Position numbers and translations under genes: made by a program. Source: Streptomyces albidus (ex Kaewkla and Franco 2022) (GTDB taxonomy: Bacteria > Actinomycetota > Actinomycetes > Streptomycetales > Streptomycetaceae). Taken from it: DNA of 64,000 bases. The stretch lies in assembly GCF_013870515.1 (NCBI RefSeq), contig NZ_JACBXA010000003.1, positions 50,469 through 114,468 on the forward strand. The letters are read 5' to 3'. Below are positions 51,827 through 60,506 of this stretch, piece after piece (the stretch's first letter is position 1; the number at the start of each line of letters is the position of its first letter). Below the pieces are notes generated by a model. The model saw nothing but the letters and a program-made list of their open reading frames with translations. It searched no databases and had not been told where the DNA came from.

Positions 51827-53020
51827 TCAGAGGCTGGGCACGATGCAGTCGAGGTCGAAGAAGGATCCGCCGTACAGCTCGTGCCCGACGTGCACGTTGA
51901 GCATCGCGTGCCGGGCCGCGGTGTTGGCGTCCCGCCAGTACTGCTCCAACAGGCAGGACTCGCTGAAGGCGGCGGCCCCGTGGGCCCACATCAGTTCGTC
52001 GAGGGCGACGGTCACGAGACTGACGGCCTGGCCCACATCGCCACGGATGCGGCGCAGTTCGCTCTCCGGCAGTGCCACCGCGGCCGCGGCCGCCTCGTCG
52101 ATCACGTCCGCCGCCCGGTTGACGTGCATCTCGGCCGCGTCGATGGACAGTGCCGTCCGGCCGAGCGAGGAGACGAACGTCTGCGACTCGGGCCTGCTGC
52201 GGTAAGTCGTGGGCGCGATACCGCGTTTGGGCGCCTGATCGACCACGAAGGCACGCGCCGCCTGTCCGGCGCCGACCACGACCGACGCGCAGATGACAGC
52301 CATCGCCGCCACCGCGGGGGTACGCAGCAGCGGCGGCAGCGACACGTCGGTGGTGTTGCCACGGCCCAACTGCTGCTCCACCGGCAGGACTCGGTGCTCG
52401 GGGACGAAGGTCTCCCGGGCGACCGCGGTGTGGCTGCCGGTGCCGCGCATGCCGACCGTGTGCCAGGTGTCCTCGATCGTCAGGTCGGCGACCGGTACGA
52501 GGACCGACGCCATCTTCGGCGGCTCACCCTCGGCGACCGTCTCCTTGGCACCGAGTATCGCCCAGTCGTCGTGCAGGATTCCTGAGGAGTAGGGCCACTT
52601 GCCGGTGAGCAGGAAGCCGCCTTCGGCGCGCTCCACCTCGCCGAAGGCCGCGAAGATCGAGGCGAGTTTGACGCCGGGATCGTCTCCGAACACCTCGTCC
52701 TGCGTGCGGGCGGGGAACCTCGTCGCCAGCAGGTTCGACCCGTTGATGTTGTTCACCACCCAGGAGGTGGACGGGCAGTAGTGGGACAGGGCTTTGGTGA
52801 CCTCGCTCAGGGTCCGTACGTCGGCCTCCAGACCCCCGTACGACTTCGCGGTCCACACCATGCCCACCTGGGACTCGTCGACGGCCCGTACGGAGGCGTC
52901 CGGCAGCCTGCGTGTCCGGTCGCCCTCGGCGACTCCGTCCGCGAGCACGGGGCCGATGGCGTGCACTCGTTCCAGCAGCTCCGCGCGCAGGCCCTTCTCC
53001 TCCGTCTGCGAGTTCGTCAT
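51827..53020 (-). CDS. Group D flavin monooxygenase-like/acyl-CoA dehydrogenase-fold protein
   Basis: The 397-residue protein has an acyl-CoA-dehydrogenase fold with SYGGLEADVRTLSEVTKALSH-type helices, KWPYSSGILHDDWAILG and a WHTVGMRGTGSH loop. It resembles two-component hydroxylases such as HsaA and the XiaF-type indole oxygenase more than true dehydrogenases. It would need reduced flavin from a reductase; none is adjacent, but one is encoded at 43679-44197. In this cluster it probably oxidises the terpenoid or a co-substrate. Confidence 0.8.
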   Translation of the reverse strand: MTNSQTEEKGLRAELLERVHAIGPVLADGVAEGDRTRRLPDASVRAVDESQVGMVWTAKSYGGLEADVRTLSEVTKALSHYCPSTSWVVNNINGSNLLATRFPARTQDEVFGDDPGVKLASIFAAFGEVERAEGGFLLTGKWPYSSGILHDDWAILGAKETVAEGEPPKMASVLVPVADLTIEDTWHTVGMRGTGSHTAVARETFVPEHRVLPVEQQLGRGNTTDVSLPPLLRTPAVAAMAVICASVVVGAGQAARAFVVDQAPKRGIAPTTYRSRPESQTFVSSLGRTALSIDAAEMHVNRAADVIDEAAAAAVALPESELRRIRGDVGQAVSLVTVALDELMWAHGAAAFSESCLLEQYWRDANTAARHAMLNVHVGHELYGGSFFDLDCIVPSL

Positions 53021-53033
53021 GCGGCCTCCGTCC

Positions 53034-53456
53034 TCAGTCCCCTGCCTCGGAGATCAGGTTGGTGATGTCGAAGTAGTCGCGCCAGGAGCTGATGCGGCTG
53101 TCCCGGATCTCGAAGGCCGCCATCACCTTCAGGTTCTTCGCGATGGGGGAACCGTCCGTGCGGAGCATGTTCTCCACCCGCTCGGCCAGCACCGTCTCTC
53201 CGGTGGTGGCCATGTGCAGGAATCCGACCTCCAGTTGGGCGAGGTCGGACGGCATGAGCTCCATGATCTGGGCCTTGCCCCGGCAGAGCGGGGACCCGGG
53301 GTTCTCCCACACGCAGTCTTCGGTCAGGAAGTCCTCGACGGCGGACCTGACGTCGTCCGGCGTGGGGCCCATCCGGGCCAGGAAGTCGCGCACCAAGCGC
53401 TCGCCGTCCCGGGCTCGCTCGCCTGAGTGCCCGTGTTCGGGCTCGACAACGGACAC
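53034..53456 (-). CDS. Limonene-1,2-epoxide hydrolase/NTF2-fold protein
   Basis: The 140-residue protein has the small cone-shaped NTF2-like fold: an N-terminal helix, FLTEDCVWENPGSP, a central ERVENM, and the C-terminal WRDYFDI. Limonene-epoxide hydrolases use an Asp-Arg-Asp set; here the central pair reads Arg-Val-Glu, so one acid may be Glu, while the final Asp in WRDYFD is kept. It may hydrolyse or cyclise an epoxide made in the pathway. Two bases separate it from the FAD hydroxylase gene. Confidence 0.8.
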   Translation of the reverse strand: MSVVEPEHGHSGERARDGERLVRDFLARMGPTPDDVRSAVEDFLTEDCVWENPGSPLCRGKAQIMELMPSDLAQLEVGFLHMATTGETVLAERVENMLRTDGSPIAKNLKVMAAFEIRDSRISSWRDYFDITNLISEAGD

Positions 53457-53458
53457 GG

Positions 53459-55267
53459 TCAGCTCCCTGTGGTGGTGACGTGGTGGCCGAGCACCGCGCG
53501 CAGTGCCGAGCCGAGTTCAGCCTCTGCCTGCGGGCCGCCTCGCACAGTTCGCCAGGCGACGTGGTTGTCCGGACGGACCACCACCGCCCCGTCCTGCCTC
53601 ACTCCGCGCAGCGCGGCCCAGTCACCGTCGGCGTCGAGGTAGTCGTCCGGGCCGGGGTCATCGCTGACGGACACGACGGTCAGCTCGACTCTGCAGTCGT
53701 CCGCGAGCCGCTTTGCCGTGCGCCGCCAGCCGTCCGCGGCCGGGCCGGTGATCAGCACGAATCCGCCGCCGCTGCCCACCAGGTCGTGGGTGCTGACGCG
53801 GTCTTCGCCGCTTGCCAGCCAGGCGTGCGGAAGCCGGTGCCCGGGGCGGGTGACGGGGTGGTACGCGGAGCCCATCGGGTCGCGCGGCGGAGGCCGGGTG
53901 CCGTCGGGAACAAGGGCGCCGTTCTCGTAGTGGAAGCCGACCTCGATGTCGTGGGCCTGGTATTCCATGCGCTGGGTCCTGAAGACCTCCGCGGTCCTGG
54001 CCCGCCGGGTCTCGCCGATGGGTGTGTCGGCGAAGAGGGCGTCGAAGTTGGCCTGGGTGACCTCGTTCGGCTGACCGGGCATCAGGCCGAGGCCGGCGTG
54101 GAGCACCCCGTGGTTGCGGAAGGAGAACATCGCCCAGTCCACGGTCCGTCGGGCGACGGGGAGCCGTTCGGATTCGTAGGAGTCCAGGAGTGCGCTGTCG
54201 GCCGCGCCGGACAGCACGGCCTGGAGCTTCCACGCGGTGTTGTGCGCGTCCTGGATCGCGGTGTTCAGGCCGAGCCCGGTGGCCGGGGGCTGGCGGTGTG
54301 CGGCGTCCCCGGCCAGGAAGACCCTGCCCACGCGGAAGGTCCGCGCGACCACGGCCTCCGGCTGGTACCGGCTGACCTGGTGCACGGTGACGTCCAGGTC
54401 CGGGAGTTTGAGCAGCTCCCGTACCCGGTCGCCTGCGGCCTGCTCACTGACGTCCAGATCGATGCTCGGAGGGAGGTGGAAGTGGAGCGCCCACTCCTCG
54501 GAGGCCAGGCCCCAGTGCGGGCCCATGGCGACCATGCCGTACCGGGAGACGGGTCCGCCGTCCGGACTCACGAAGTTGGTGATCAGCACCTTGTCGCCGC
54601 TCCACCAGCGCGACAGGTCGGCGCTGAAGTGCACGGAGACGACGTTCCAGGCGCCGCCGTCACCGTCCATCGTGACGCCGAGCGCGTCCGCAATGCTGCG
54701 GCCCCCGTCGGCACCCAGCAGATAGCGCGCGCGAACGGTGCTGGTCTCGCCCGTGGTCCGGTCGGTCACACGGGCGGTCACACCCTCCGGGTCCTGGCTG
54801 AAGCCGTCCATCACGTGGTGGAAGCACACCCTGCCGGGGGCACGCCGCTCCGCGTGCTCACGCAGCACCGGCTCCAGCCGGTGCTGCGGCAGGTTCGTCG
54901 AGGGACAGGGGCTGTCGTCCGCATACGGACCGGCTGTCGCACCGCCGCCGAAGGAGTCCATCCTGTGCAGGTCCCGGGCGTCGAGCGGGCCGTCGCCCGC
55001 CAGCGAGGTGCGCCAGGCGACCTCGCTCATGTTCGCCAGCGGCGTGCTCAGCTCGTACACGTCCTCGGCCATGCCGTGCTGCCGGAAGATCTCCATGGTG
55101 CGCTGGTTGAGGTAATGGGCCCGGGGCAGCACCGAGGTCGACTCGCGTCGCTCGACCAGCAGGTGTTCCACTCCCAGGTCCGACAGGAAGACCGAGGCGG
55201 AGAGCCCGCAGCCTCCGCCGCCGACCACGAGGACCGGCACTTCCATGTCGTGCTCCGCTTGGGCCAT
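53459..55267 (-). CDS. FAD-dependent hydroxylase, PheA/TfdB type
   Basis: The 602-residue flavoprotein has VLVVGGGGCGLSASVFL for FAD binding, the LLGADGGRS motif, GRVFLAGDAAHRQPP and a C-terminal thioredoxin-like domain, the layout of phenol hydroxylases and polyketide oxygenases. It uses NADPH and O2 to hydroxylate or epoxidise an aromatic or unsaturated substrate. GAAAGGAAC precedes the ATG at 55267. The longer open frame upstream is the ferredoxin-reductase region read out of frame. Confidence 0.9.
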   Translation of the reverse strand: MAQAEHDMEVPVLVVGGGGCGLSASVFLSDLGVEHLLVERRESTSVLPRAHYLNQRTMEIFRQHGMAEDVYELSTPLANMSEVAWRTSLAGDGPLDARDLHRMDSFGGGATAGPYADDSPCPSTNLPQHRLEPVLREHAERRAPGRVCFHHVMDGFSQDPEGVTARVTDRTTGETSTVRARYLLGADGGRSIADALGVTMDGDGGAWNVVSVHFSADLSRWWSGDKVLITNFVSPDGGPVSRYGMVAMGPHWGLASEEWALHFHLPPSIDLDVSEQAAGDRVRELLKLPDLDVTVHQVSRYQPEAVVARTFRVGRVFLAGDAAHRQPPATGLGLNTAIQDAHNTAWKLQAVLSGAADSALLDSYESERLPVARRTVDWAMFSFRNHGVLHAGLGLMPGQPNEVTQANFDALFADTPIGETRRARTAEVFRTQRMEYQAHDIEVGFHYENGALVPDGTRPPPRDPMGSAYHPVTRPGHRLPHAWLASGEDRVSTHDLVGSGGGFVLITGPAADGWRRTAKRLADDCRVELTVVSVSDDPGPDDYLDADGDWAALRGVRQDGAVVVRPDNHVAWRTVRGGPQAEAELGSALRAVLGHHVTTTGS

Positions 55268-55278
55268 CGGTGTTCCTT

Positions 55279-56442
55279 TCAGTGCACCTGGCTGCCGTCG
55301 ACGAGGAGTTGGCGCGCCTTGCGCAGCCCTCGCGCGCTGTTCCAGCCGACGATGCCGACGGTGCGCTCGCCGGCCTCTGCGACGGCGACGAACTTCCGGG
55401 AGTCCGGGGCTCGTTCGATCACCCGTATCCGGTCGGCCTCGGCGGGATGGCCGAGCACCTGCATCCGTATCCCGTGCTGGTCGGTCCAGAAGTAGGGCAC
55501 CGGCAGGTAGGGCCGGTCGGCGCCCAGAATGTTGTCGGCCACCGCGAGTGCCTGCTCGGTGGCGTTGGAGCGGTTCTCCAGCCGGATGTGGCGCCCCTGC
55601 CCCTCGTGCCACCAGCGCGCGACGTCTCCGACGGCGTAGACGTGTCGGGCTGCCCGGCACCGCGCGTCGCACACGACGCCGTCGTCCAGGGTGAGTCCGC
55701 TGCCCTCCAGCCAGTCCGTCGCAGGCGTCGATCCCACGGCGGCCACCACCACGTCGGCCTCGACGGGCCCCTTCGAGGTGAGCACTCCGGCGATCCGGCC
55801 GTCCGAGAGGACAGGGCCCTCGGCCTCGGTCGCCGACATCACCAAGATGCCGTGGTCGCGATGGAGTTCGGCCAGCATCCGGCCGATCTCCTGGCCGACC
55901 TGGCCCGCCATCGGCACCGGAGCGGGGTCGATCACCGTCACATCGAGGCCGAGCCGGCAGCCGGCCGCGGCGATCTCGCAGCCGAGCACCCCGCCGCCGA
56001 TCACGGCCAGCCGCCGTGCGTCGGCCAGTTCGGCGCGCAACCGTCCGGTGTCCTCGAGGGTACGCACCGTGTGCACCCCGGGCGGTTCTATGAACGGAGC
56101 CAGCCGACGGGGTTTCAGCCCGGTCGCGATCACCAGGTCGCCGTAGGGCAGCAGCGTCCCGTCGTCGAGGGTGACTTCGCGGCGGGCGGTGTCGGCCGAA
56201 ACGGCCCGCCGGCCGAGCAGCAACTCGATGTCGAGGGCCGCCAGATGGGCCGGCGGGCGCAGCACTGTGCGTTCGGCGTCCCAGTCGCCCGTCAGCACCT
56301 GCTTGGACAACGGCGGCCGGTCGTACGGCGGATGGGGCTCGGCACCCACGAGCCGGACCGAGCCGCTGAAGCCCCGTCTGCGCAGCGACTCGGCGGTGGC
56401 CAGACCCGCCGCCGAGGCGCCGATCACGAGCACGTCGCTCAT
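55279..56442 (-). CDS. Ferredoxin reductase (FAD/NADH) for the P450
   Basis: The 387-residue enzyme has two dinucleotide-binding motifs, VLVIGASAAGLA and LAVIGGGVLGCE, and the YDRPPLSK segment typical of rhodocoxin/putidaredoxin-type reductases. It moves electrons from NAD(P)H to the ferredoxin encoded just upstream (ATGA overlap), which passes them to the P450. Confidence 0.93.
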   Translation of the reverse strand: MSDVLVIGASAAGLATAESLRRRGFSGSVRLVGAEPHPPYDRPPLSKQVLTGDWDAERTVLRPPAHLAALDIELLLGRRAVSADTARREVTLDDGTLLPYGDLVIATGLKPRRLAPFIEPPGVHTVRTLEDTGRLRAELADARRLAVIGGGVLGCEIAAAGCRLGLDVTVIDPAPVPMAGQVGQEIGRMLAELHRDHGILVMSATEAEGPVLSDGRIAGVLTSKGPVEADVVVAAVGSTPATDWLEGSGLTLDDGVVCDARCRAARHVYAVGDVARWWHEGQGRHIRLENRSNATEQALAVADNILGADRPYLPVPYFWTDQHGIRMQVLGHPAEADRIRVIERAPDSRKFVAVAEAGERTVGIVGWNSARGLRKARQLLVDGSQVH

Positions 56443-56648
56443 GCCGGACCGTCGCGTTCCTGGAGGATGATGGCGGCGGAGGGGCACAGCAGCGCTGCCT
56501 CCCGGACCCGCTCGTGCTCGTCCTCCGGCGGAGCGTCGTCGAGCAGGTCCACCACGCCGTCGTCGTCCCGCTGGTCGAAGACTTCGGGTGCGCTCGTCAC
56601 GCAATGCCCCGCAGCGACGCATCGCGGTTCGTCCACCTCGACCTTCAT
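56439..56648 (-). CDS. [3Fe-4S]-type ferredoxin
   Basis: The 69-residue ferredoxin has Cys10 and Cys16 in CVAAGHC and a final Cys in LLCPSAAI. This three-cysteine pattern belongs to Streptomyces P450-partner ferredoxins that bind a [3Fe-4S] cluster. It sits between the P450 and its reductase, completing the electron-transfer chain. Confidence 0.92.
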   Translation of the reverse strand: MKVEVDEPRCVAAGHCVTSAPEVFDQRDDDGVVDLLDDAPPEDEHERVREAALLCPSAAIILQERDGPA

Positions 56649-56692
56649 GACCACTTCGATCTCCTCCTTCCTGGGCTGTGCTGCTGCGCCGA

Positions 56693-57886
56693 CTACCACG
56701 TCACCGGAAGCTTGTTCACCGCGAAGACGAGTGAGGTGGTCCGGTAGTCGATCTCTTCTTCGGGAACGCCGAGGGCGAGTGCCGGGAACCTGTTGAACAG
56801 GGCCGGCAGCGCCACCCGCAGTTCCGCGCGGGCCAGTTGCTGGCCCAGGCACTGGTGGGATCCGTAGCCGAAGGTGACGTGCGGCACCGGCGTCCTGCGC
56901 ACGTCGAGGACGTCGAGGTCGCCCTCGGCGCCGGGGATCTCGCGGTTGGCGACGAGCAGCGACGTGACGACGCGCTCGCCCTTGTTGATCTCCTGGCCGC
57001 CCACGACCATGTCCTCCCCGGCTTCGCGGGGCAGGGCTATCGCCGGCGAGCAGTACCGCAGCAGTTCCTCCACGGCGTCGTCGACGGCGTCCGGATCGTC
57101 GCGGACCACGGCGAGTTGGTCCGGGTTCTGCAGCAGCAGCGCGACTGAGGACGAGAGCATGCTGGCGGTCGTCTCGTGCCCGGCGACCAGGAGCATGTTG
57201 CCGATGCCGATCAGCTCGTCCTCGCTCAACTGGTCGCCGAAGTCGCGGACCACGGTGCCGAGCAGGTTGTCACCGGGGCTGCGTCGGTGGGAGGCGACGA
57301 GCCGGCCCATGTACTCGTCCATCTCGCCGAGGTTGGCTATCTGCTCCTCGCGGGTCGTGTTGACGTCCAGGCCGATCTTGGCGCGGCGCTGGAAGCCTTC
57401 CCTGTCCTCATAGGGCACGCCCAGCAGTTCGCAGATGACCAGTGTCGGGATGGGCGTGCTGAACTCGTGCACGATGTCGGCGCCCCGGCCGGCCGCCTCC
57501 AGGGCGTCCAGGCGTGACTCCACGATCTCCTCGATCTTCGAGGTGAGGGAACGGATCCGCTTGATCGTGAAGGCGCTTGTGAGCATCCGCCGCAGCCGCC
57601 GGTGATCGGCGCCGTTGTAGTTCAGCAGGTTGCCCGGCTGGTTCATCATGGTGCGCGGCTGTTCCGGGTCGAAGACGAACCCCATCTGGAGCCGGGGGTC
57701 GCTCATCGCCTCCTTGGCGTCCTGGAAGCGGGTCAGCTCGACCGCCTCGAACTCGCCCATGATCGGGCTCGGAACGGGGACCCGGGGCAGCTCCTCCTGC
57801 TTCTGCAGCTCGTAGAGCTCGTCGGCGGGGTTGAAGGGGCATTCGGCGTCGCGTGCGGAGAACGGAAGTGCCTTGGGTTCGGGCAT
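56693..57886 (-). CDS. Cytochrome P450
   Basis: The 397-residue soluble P450 has the I-helix oxygen-binding AGHETT, the ExxR in EELLRY and the heme loop FGYGSHQCLGQ with the Cys thiolate. It probably hydroxylates or otherwise oxidises the terpenoid scaffold. Its redox partners are encoded immediately downstream. The ATG at 57886 starts MPEPKALPF; only a weak purine-rich run lies before it. Confidence 0.94.
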   Translation of the reverse strand: MPEPKALPFSARDAECPFNPADELYELQKQEELPRVPVPSPIMGEFEAVELTRFQDAKEAMSDPRLQMGFVFDPEQPRTMMNQPGNLLNYNGADHRRLRRMLTSAFTIKRIRSLTSKIEEIVESRLDALEAAGRGADIVHEFSTPIPTLVICELLGVPYEDREGFQRRAKIGLDVNTTREEQIANLGEMDEYMGRLVASHRRSPGDNLLGTVVRDFGDQLSEDELIGIGNMLLVAGHETTASMLSSSVALLLQNPDQLAVVRDDPDAVDDAVEELLRYCSPAIALPREAGEDMVVGGQEINKGERVVTSLLVANREIPGAEGDLDVLDVRRTPVPHVTFGYGSHQCLGQQLARAELRVALPALFNRFPALALGVPEEEIDYRTTSLVFAVNKLPVTW

Positions 57887-57954
57887 GGCGTTGAACTCTC
57901 TGTCCGTGGACTGCAGTTGCGGTGGGGCGGCCTGGGCCAGGGGTGACGCGGTGG

Positions 57955-58980
57955 TCAGAACTGCCTGCCGACGACGAACTCGGCGACTTCGAGGAACTCC
58001 CCGCGTGCGTCTTCCGCAACTTCCGGGAGGGCCAGGCTCTGTTCGGCCGCGGCGGTCTGGCGGGCCGCCTCGGCCCGGGCCCAGTCCCGTCCGCCGGCAC
58101 GTTCCACGAGATCCGTGACATGACGTACGTCGTCCTCGTCGAACGGCTTCGAGCGGAAGTAGAGGGCGCGCAGTTCGTCCGCGTCGGGTGCGTTCAGCGC
58201 GGCCACGACGGGCAGCGACTTCTTGCGGACTCGCACGTCGGCGCCGACTTGTTTCCCGGTGACCTCCGGTGTGCCCCAGATGCCGAGCAGGTCGTCGACG
58301 AGTTGGAAGGCGAGACCGAGGTGCTCCCCGAACGCCGAGAGCCTGTCGACGAGTTCGGGGTCCGCGCCGACCAGGTCCGCGCCGAGCGAGCAGGCGCAGC
58401 CGAGCAGCGCACCGGTCTTGTCGCCGGCCATCTGCAGGCATTCGTCCAGCGTCACGTCCTCGCGGCGTTCGAAGTCGAGATCGCTGCACTGTCCGTTGAT
58501 CATCCGCTGGGTGCCGGCCATCAGCGACGCGGTCGCGGAGCGTGCGCCCGCGGCCTCCGATTCCAGCAGCGCGGATGTCGCCGCGGTCACCATCGCGTCG
58601 CCGCCCAGGATCGCCGGGGGCACGCCGAAGACCGTCCAGGCGGTCTCCCGGCCGCGGCGGGTCGCGTCGCCGTCCATGATGTCGTCGTGCAGGAGCGAGA
58701 AGTTGTGCACGAGTTCCACGGCGACCGCGGCGGGGATGCCGTCCGCGGCCGTGGCGTGCGCGGCCCTCGCGGAGAGCAGGACCAGGTTCGGGCGGACGAG
58801 CTTGCCGCCCCAGGAGCCGGTCGGCCTGCCTTCGCAGTCGCCCCAGCCCAGGTGGTATTCGGCGACGCGGCCCATCTCCGGGCCGAGGTGACGCCGGATC
58901 GCGTCCCGCAGGGCGGGTACGAGGAGTTCGCGGCCCGTGTCGAAAGCAGCGGGCAGGTTGAGGATCGATGTCGTCGTCAT
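57955..58980 (-). CDS. Polyprenyl diphosphate synthase (GGPP-synthase family)
   Basis: The 341-residue prenyltransferase has the first Asp-rich motif in LLHDDIMDGD and the second in FQLVDDLLGIWG, both complete. It elongates allylic diphosphates with isopentenyl diphosphate. The residues before the first motif (FSLLH, with Phe at -5 and Ser at -4) leave chain length open between C15 and C20 or longer. GAGAAGG precedes the ATG at 58980. It is one of two such enzymes in the operon. Confidence 0.93.
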   Translation of the reverse strand: MTTTSILNLPAAFDTGRELLVPALRDAIRRHLGPEMGRVAEYHLGWGDCEGRPTGSWGGKLVRPNLVLLSARAAHATAADGIPAAVAVELVHNFSLLHDDIMDGDATRRGRETAWTVFGVPPAILGGDAMVTAATSALLESEAAGARSATASLMAGTQRMINGQCSDLDFERREDVTLDECLQMAGDKTGALLGCACSLGADLVGADPELVDRLSAFGEHLGLAFQLVDDLLGIWGTPEVTGKQVGADVRVRKKSLPVVAALNAPDADELRALYFRSKPFDEDDVRHVTDLVERAGGRDWARAEAARQTAAAEQSLALPEVAEDARGEFLEVAEFVVGRQF

Positions 58981-58988
58981 AGGCGTCG

Positions 58989-59126
58989 TCACCCTTCTCC
59001 GGGAGTGTTCGGGGACGGGCGGCGAGCCGGCCTTGGCCGGTCCGCACGCGGACGGGCTGTCGAATTGGCGTGTCGCATGGGATGAGGTCCCGGGGTCGGT
59101 GCGGTGGTGGTAGCGGTGGTGGTCAT
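58989..59126 (-). CDS. Possible tiny coupled ORF (45 residues, Thr/Pro/Arg-rich)
   Basis: An ATG overlaps the epoxidase stop (ATGA), and the frame ends 8 bases before the next start codon. The product begins MTTTATTTAPTPG and continues with Pro/Arg-rich sequence; no domain. The exact fit between two genes argues for translation, at least as a coupling device, but its composition could be chance. Confidence 0.35.
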   Translation of the reverse strand: MTTTATTTAPTPGPHPMRHANSTARPRADRPRPARRPSPNTPGEG

Positions 59127-60496
59127 GGCGTGGGCAGGTCTCTCGGGGTGGGCACCGGGGAGCGCAGCAGGACGCGGCGCAGCACCCGCGGTGAAGTGAC
59201 CAGGGTGCGAGGCGGGGTGAGCAGGAACAGGACGTCGCGGTTGGCGGTGCACACCACGGGGTCGGACGCCACATGGGCGCGCAGGCGGTCGAGATACCGG
59301 GTCAGCAGCCGCACCGCGCGGCCGCTTCTCAGCGCGTTGCCGGTGGCTCCCGGCATGCTGCTGTCCGCACCGGTGGCGACCTCCCAGGCGAAGTCGGAGG
59401 AGCGCAGCACCGCGCGTTGCAGGTCGTGGGTCGAAGGGGTGCGCCCGCCGCTGAGCGCCCGGGCGAGCGCGACGGCGTTCAGGGCGGCGACCGACACGCC
59501 CTGCCCGTAGACGGGGTTGAGGGCACAGGCCGCGTCGCCCACGACAAGCAAGCCGGTGAAGTCCGGGGCGAGACGCTCGTAGTGGCTGCGCCGGTTCATG
59601 GTGCGCCGGTAGCCGACCGGGCGGCTGACCGGGTGCGCGGTGCTGAGCCATTTGTGCGGTGCGGGGTGGGGAAGCCTGCTCGCGAAGTCGACGAAGCCTG
59701 CGGGGTCGGTGGGCGGCGGCTGGTCCGGGGGCCCGGAAAGGGTGACCATCCAGCGGTCGTTCTCGGCGGGCAGGATGATCGTGCCGAGTGGCTGGACGGC
59801 CTCCGGGACGAGGTAGAAGCCCCTGATGTCCGCGGGCGGGGGGTCGCCGGTGAAGACTGCCGTGGCGTAGGCCCGTCCCGTGTCCAGGACGTCCTCCTCG
59901 GGTGGTGCCGCCCCGAGTTCGGACAGCCACGCGGGGGTGCGGCTGCCGCGGCCGGTGGCGTCGACGACGAGATCGGCGGGCAGCCTCCGCCGGGCCTGGG
60001 GATCACCGCCCCGGTCGCGCACCATGACCCCGGTGACGCGCGCCGCCGTGCCGAGCAGCCCCGTCACTTCGGTCGAGGTGCGTACCTCGATCCCGGGCCT
60101 GGCCATGACGTGTTCGCGGATGCGGTGCTCCAGAAAGGGGCGGGAGGGGGTCATGACGGGCGCCGACGGGTTGCGGCGGGAGATCCACTGTCCGGCCTGC
60201 CAGACGCCGAGGTCTCCGGGCACCGCGAGCCAGGGGGCGCCGGCGTCGCGCAGCTCGGGCAGCAGCTCGGGAAGGAGTTCGCCCAGCGCGTTGATTCCGC
60301 TGGCCAGCAGGACGTGGGTGTGGCGTGACTGGGGCACACCGGACCGGGGTTCGGGGCCGTCCTCGTAGTGGTCACGCTCGAGAATCGTCACCCGGTCCGC
60401 GCGAGGAGCCAGGGCCAGGGCGGTCAGCAGCCCCGCCACGCTGCCACCCGTCACGACGACGTGGCCGAGCGTGATGCCGGGAGATTGTGCGCGCAT
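59123..60496 (-). CDS. FAD-dependent epoxidase/oxygenase
   Basis: The 457-residue flavoprotein has VVVTGGSVAGLLTAL for FAD binding, GVPQSRHTHVLLASG, a DLVVDATGRGSRTP segment and LLVVGDAACALNPVYGQG. This sequence pattern occurs in FAD epoxidases and prenyl-reductase-like enzymes of terpenoid pathways. The likely role is epoxidation of the terminal double bond of the prenyl chain, giving the substrate of the membrane cyclase; this is inference from gene company. GAGGGG precedes the ATG. Confidence 0.83.
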   Translation of the reverse strand: MRAQSPGITLGHVVVTGGSVAGLLTALALAPRADRVTILERDHYEDGPEPRSGVPQSRHTHVLLASGINALGELLPELLPELRDAGAPWLAVPGDLGVWQAGQWISRRNPSAPVMTPSRPFLEHRIREHVMARPGIEVRTSTEVTGLLGTAARVTGVMVRDRGGDPQARRRLPADLVVDATGRGSRTPAWLSELGAAPPEEDVLDTGRAYATAVFTGDPPPADIRGFYLVPEAVQPLGTIILPAENDRWMVTLSGPPDQPPPTDPAGFVDFASRLPHPAPHKWLSTAHPVSRPVGYRRTMNRRSHYERLAPDFTGLLVVGDAACALNPVYGQGVSVAALNAVALARALSGGRTPSTHDLQRAVLRSSDFAWEVATGADSSMPGATGNALRSGRAVRLLTRYLDRLRAHVASDPVVCTANRDVLFLLTPPRTLVTSPRVLRRVLLRSPVPTPRDLPTP

Positions 60497-60506
60497 GTGC
60501 CGCCCC

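Noticed and set aside
53480..55495. Plus-strand open frame of 671 codons opposite the FAD hydroxylase
   Set aside because: Antisense shadow; the minus strand has the flavin-binding motifs and a good start.
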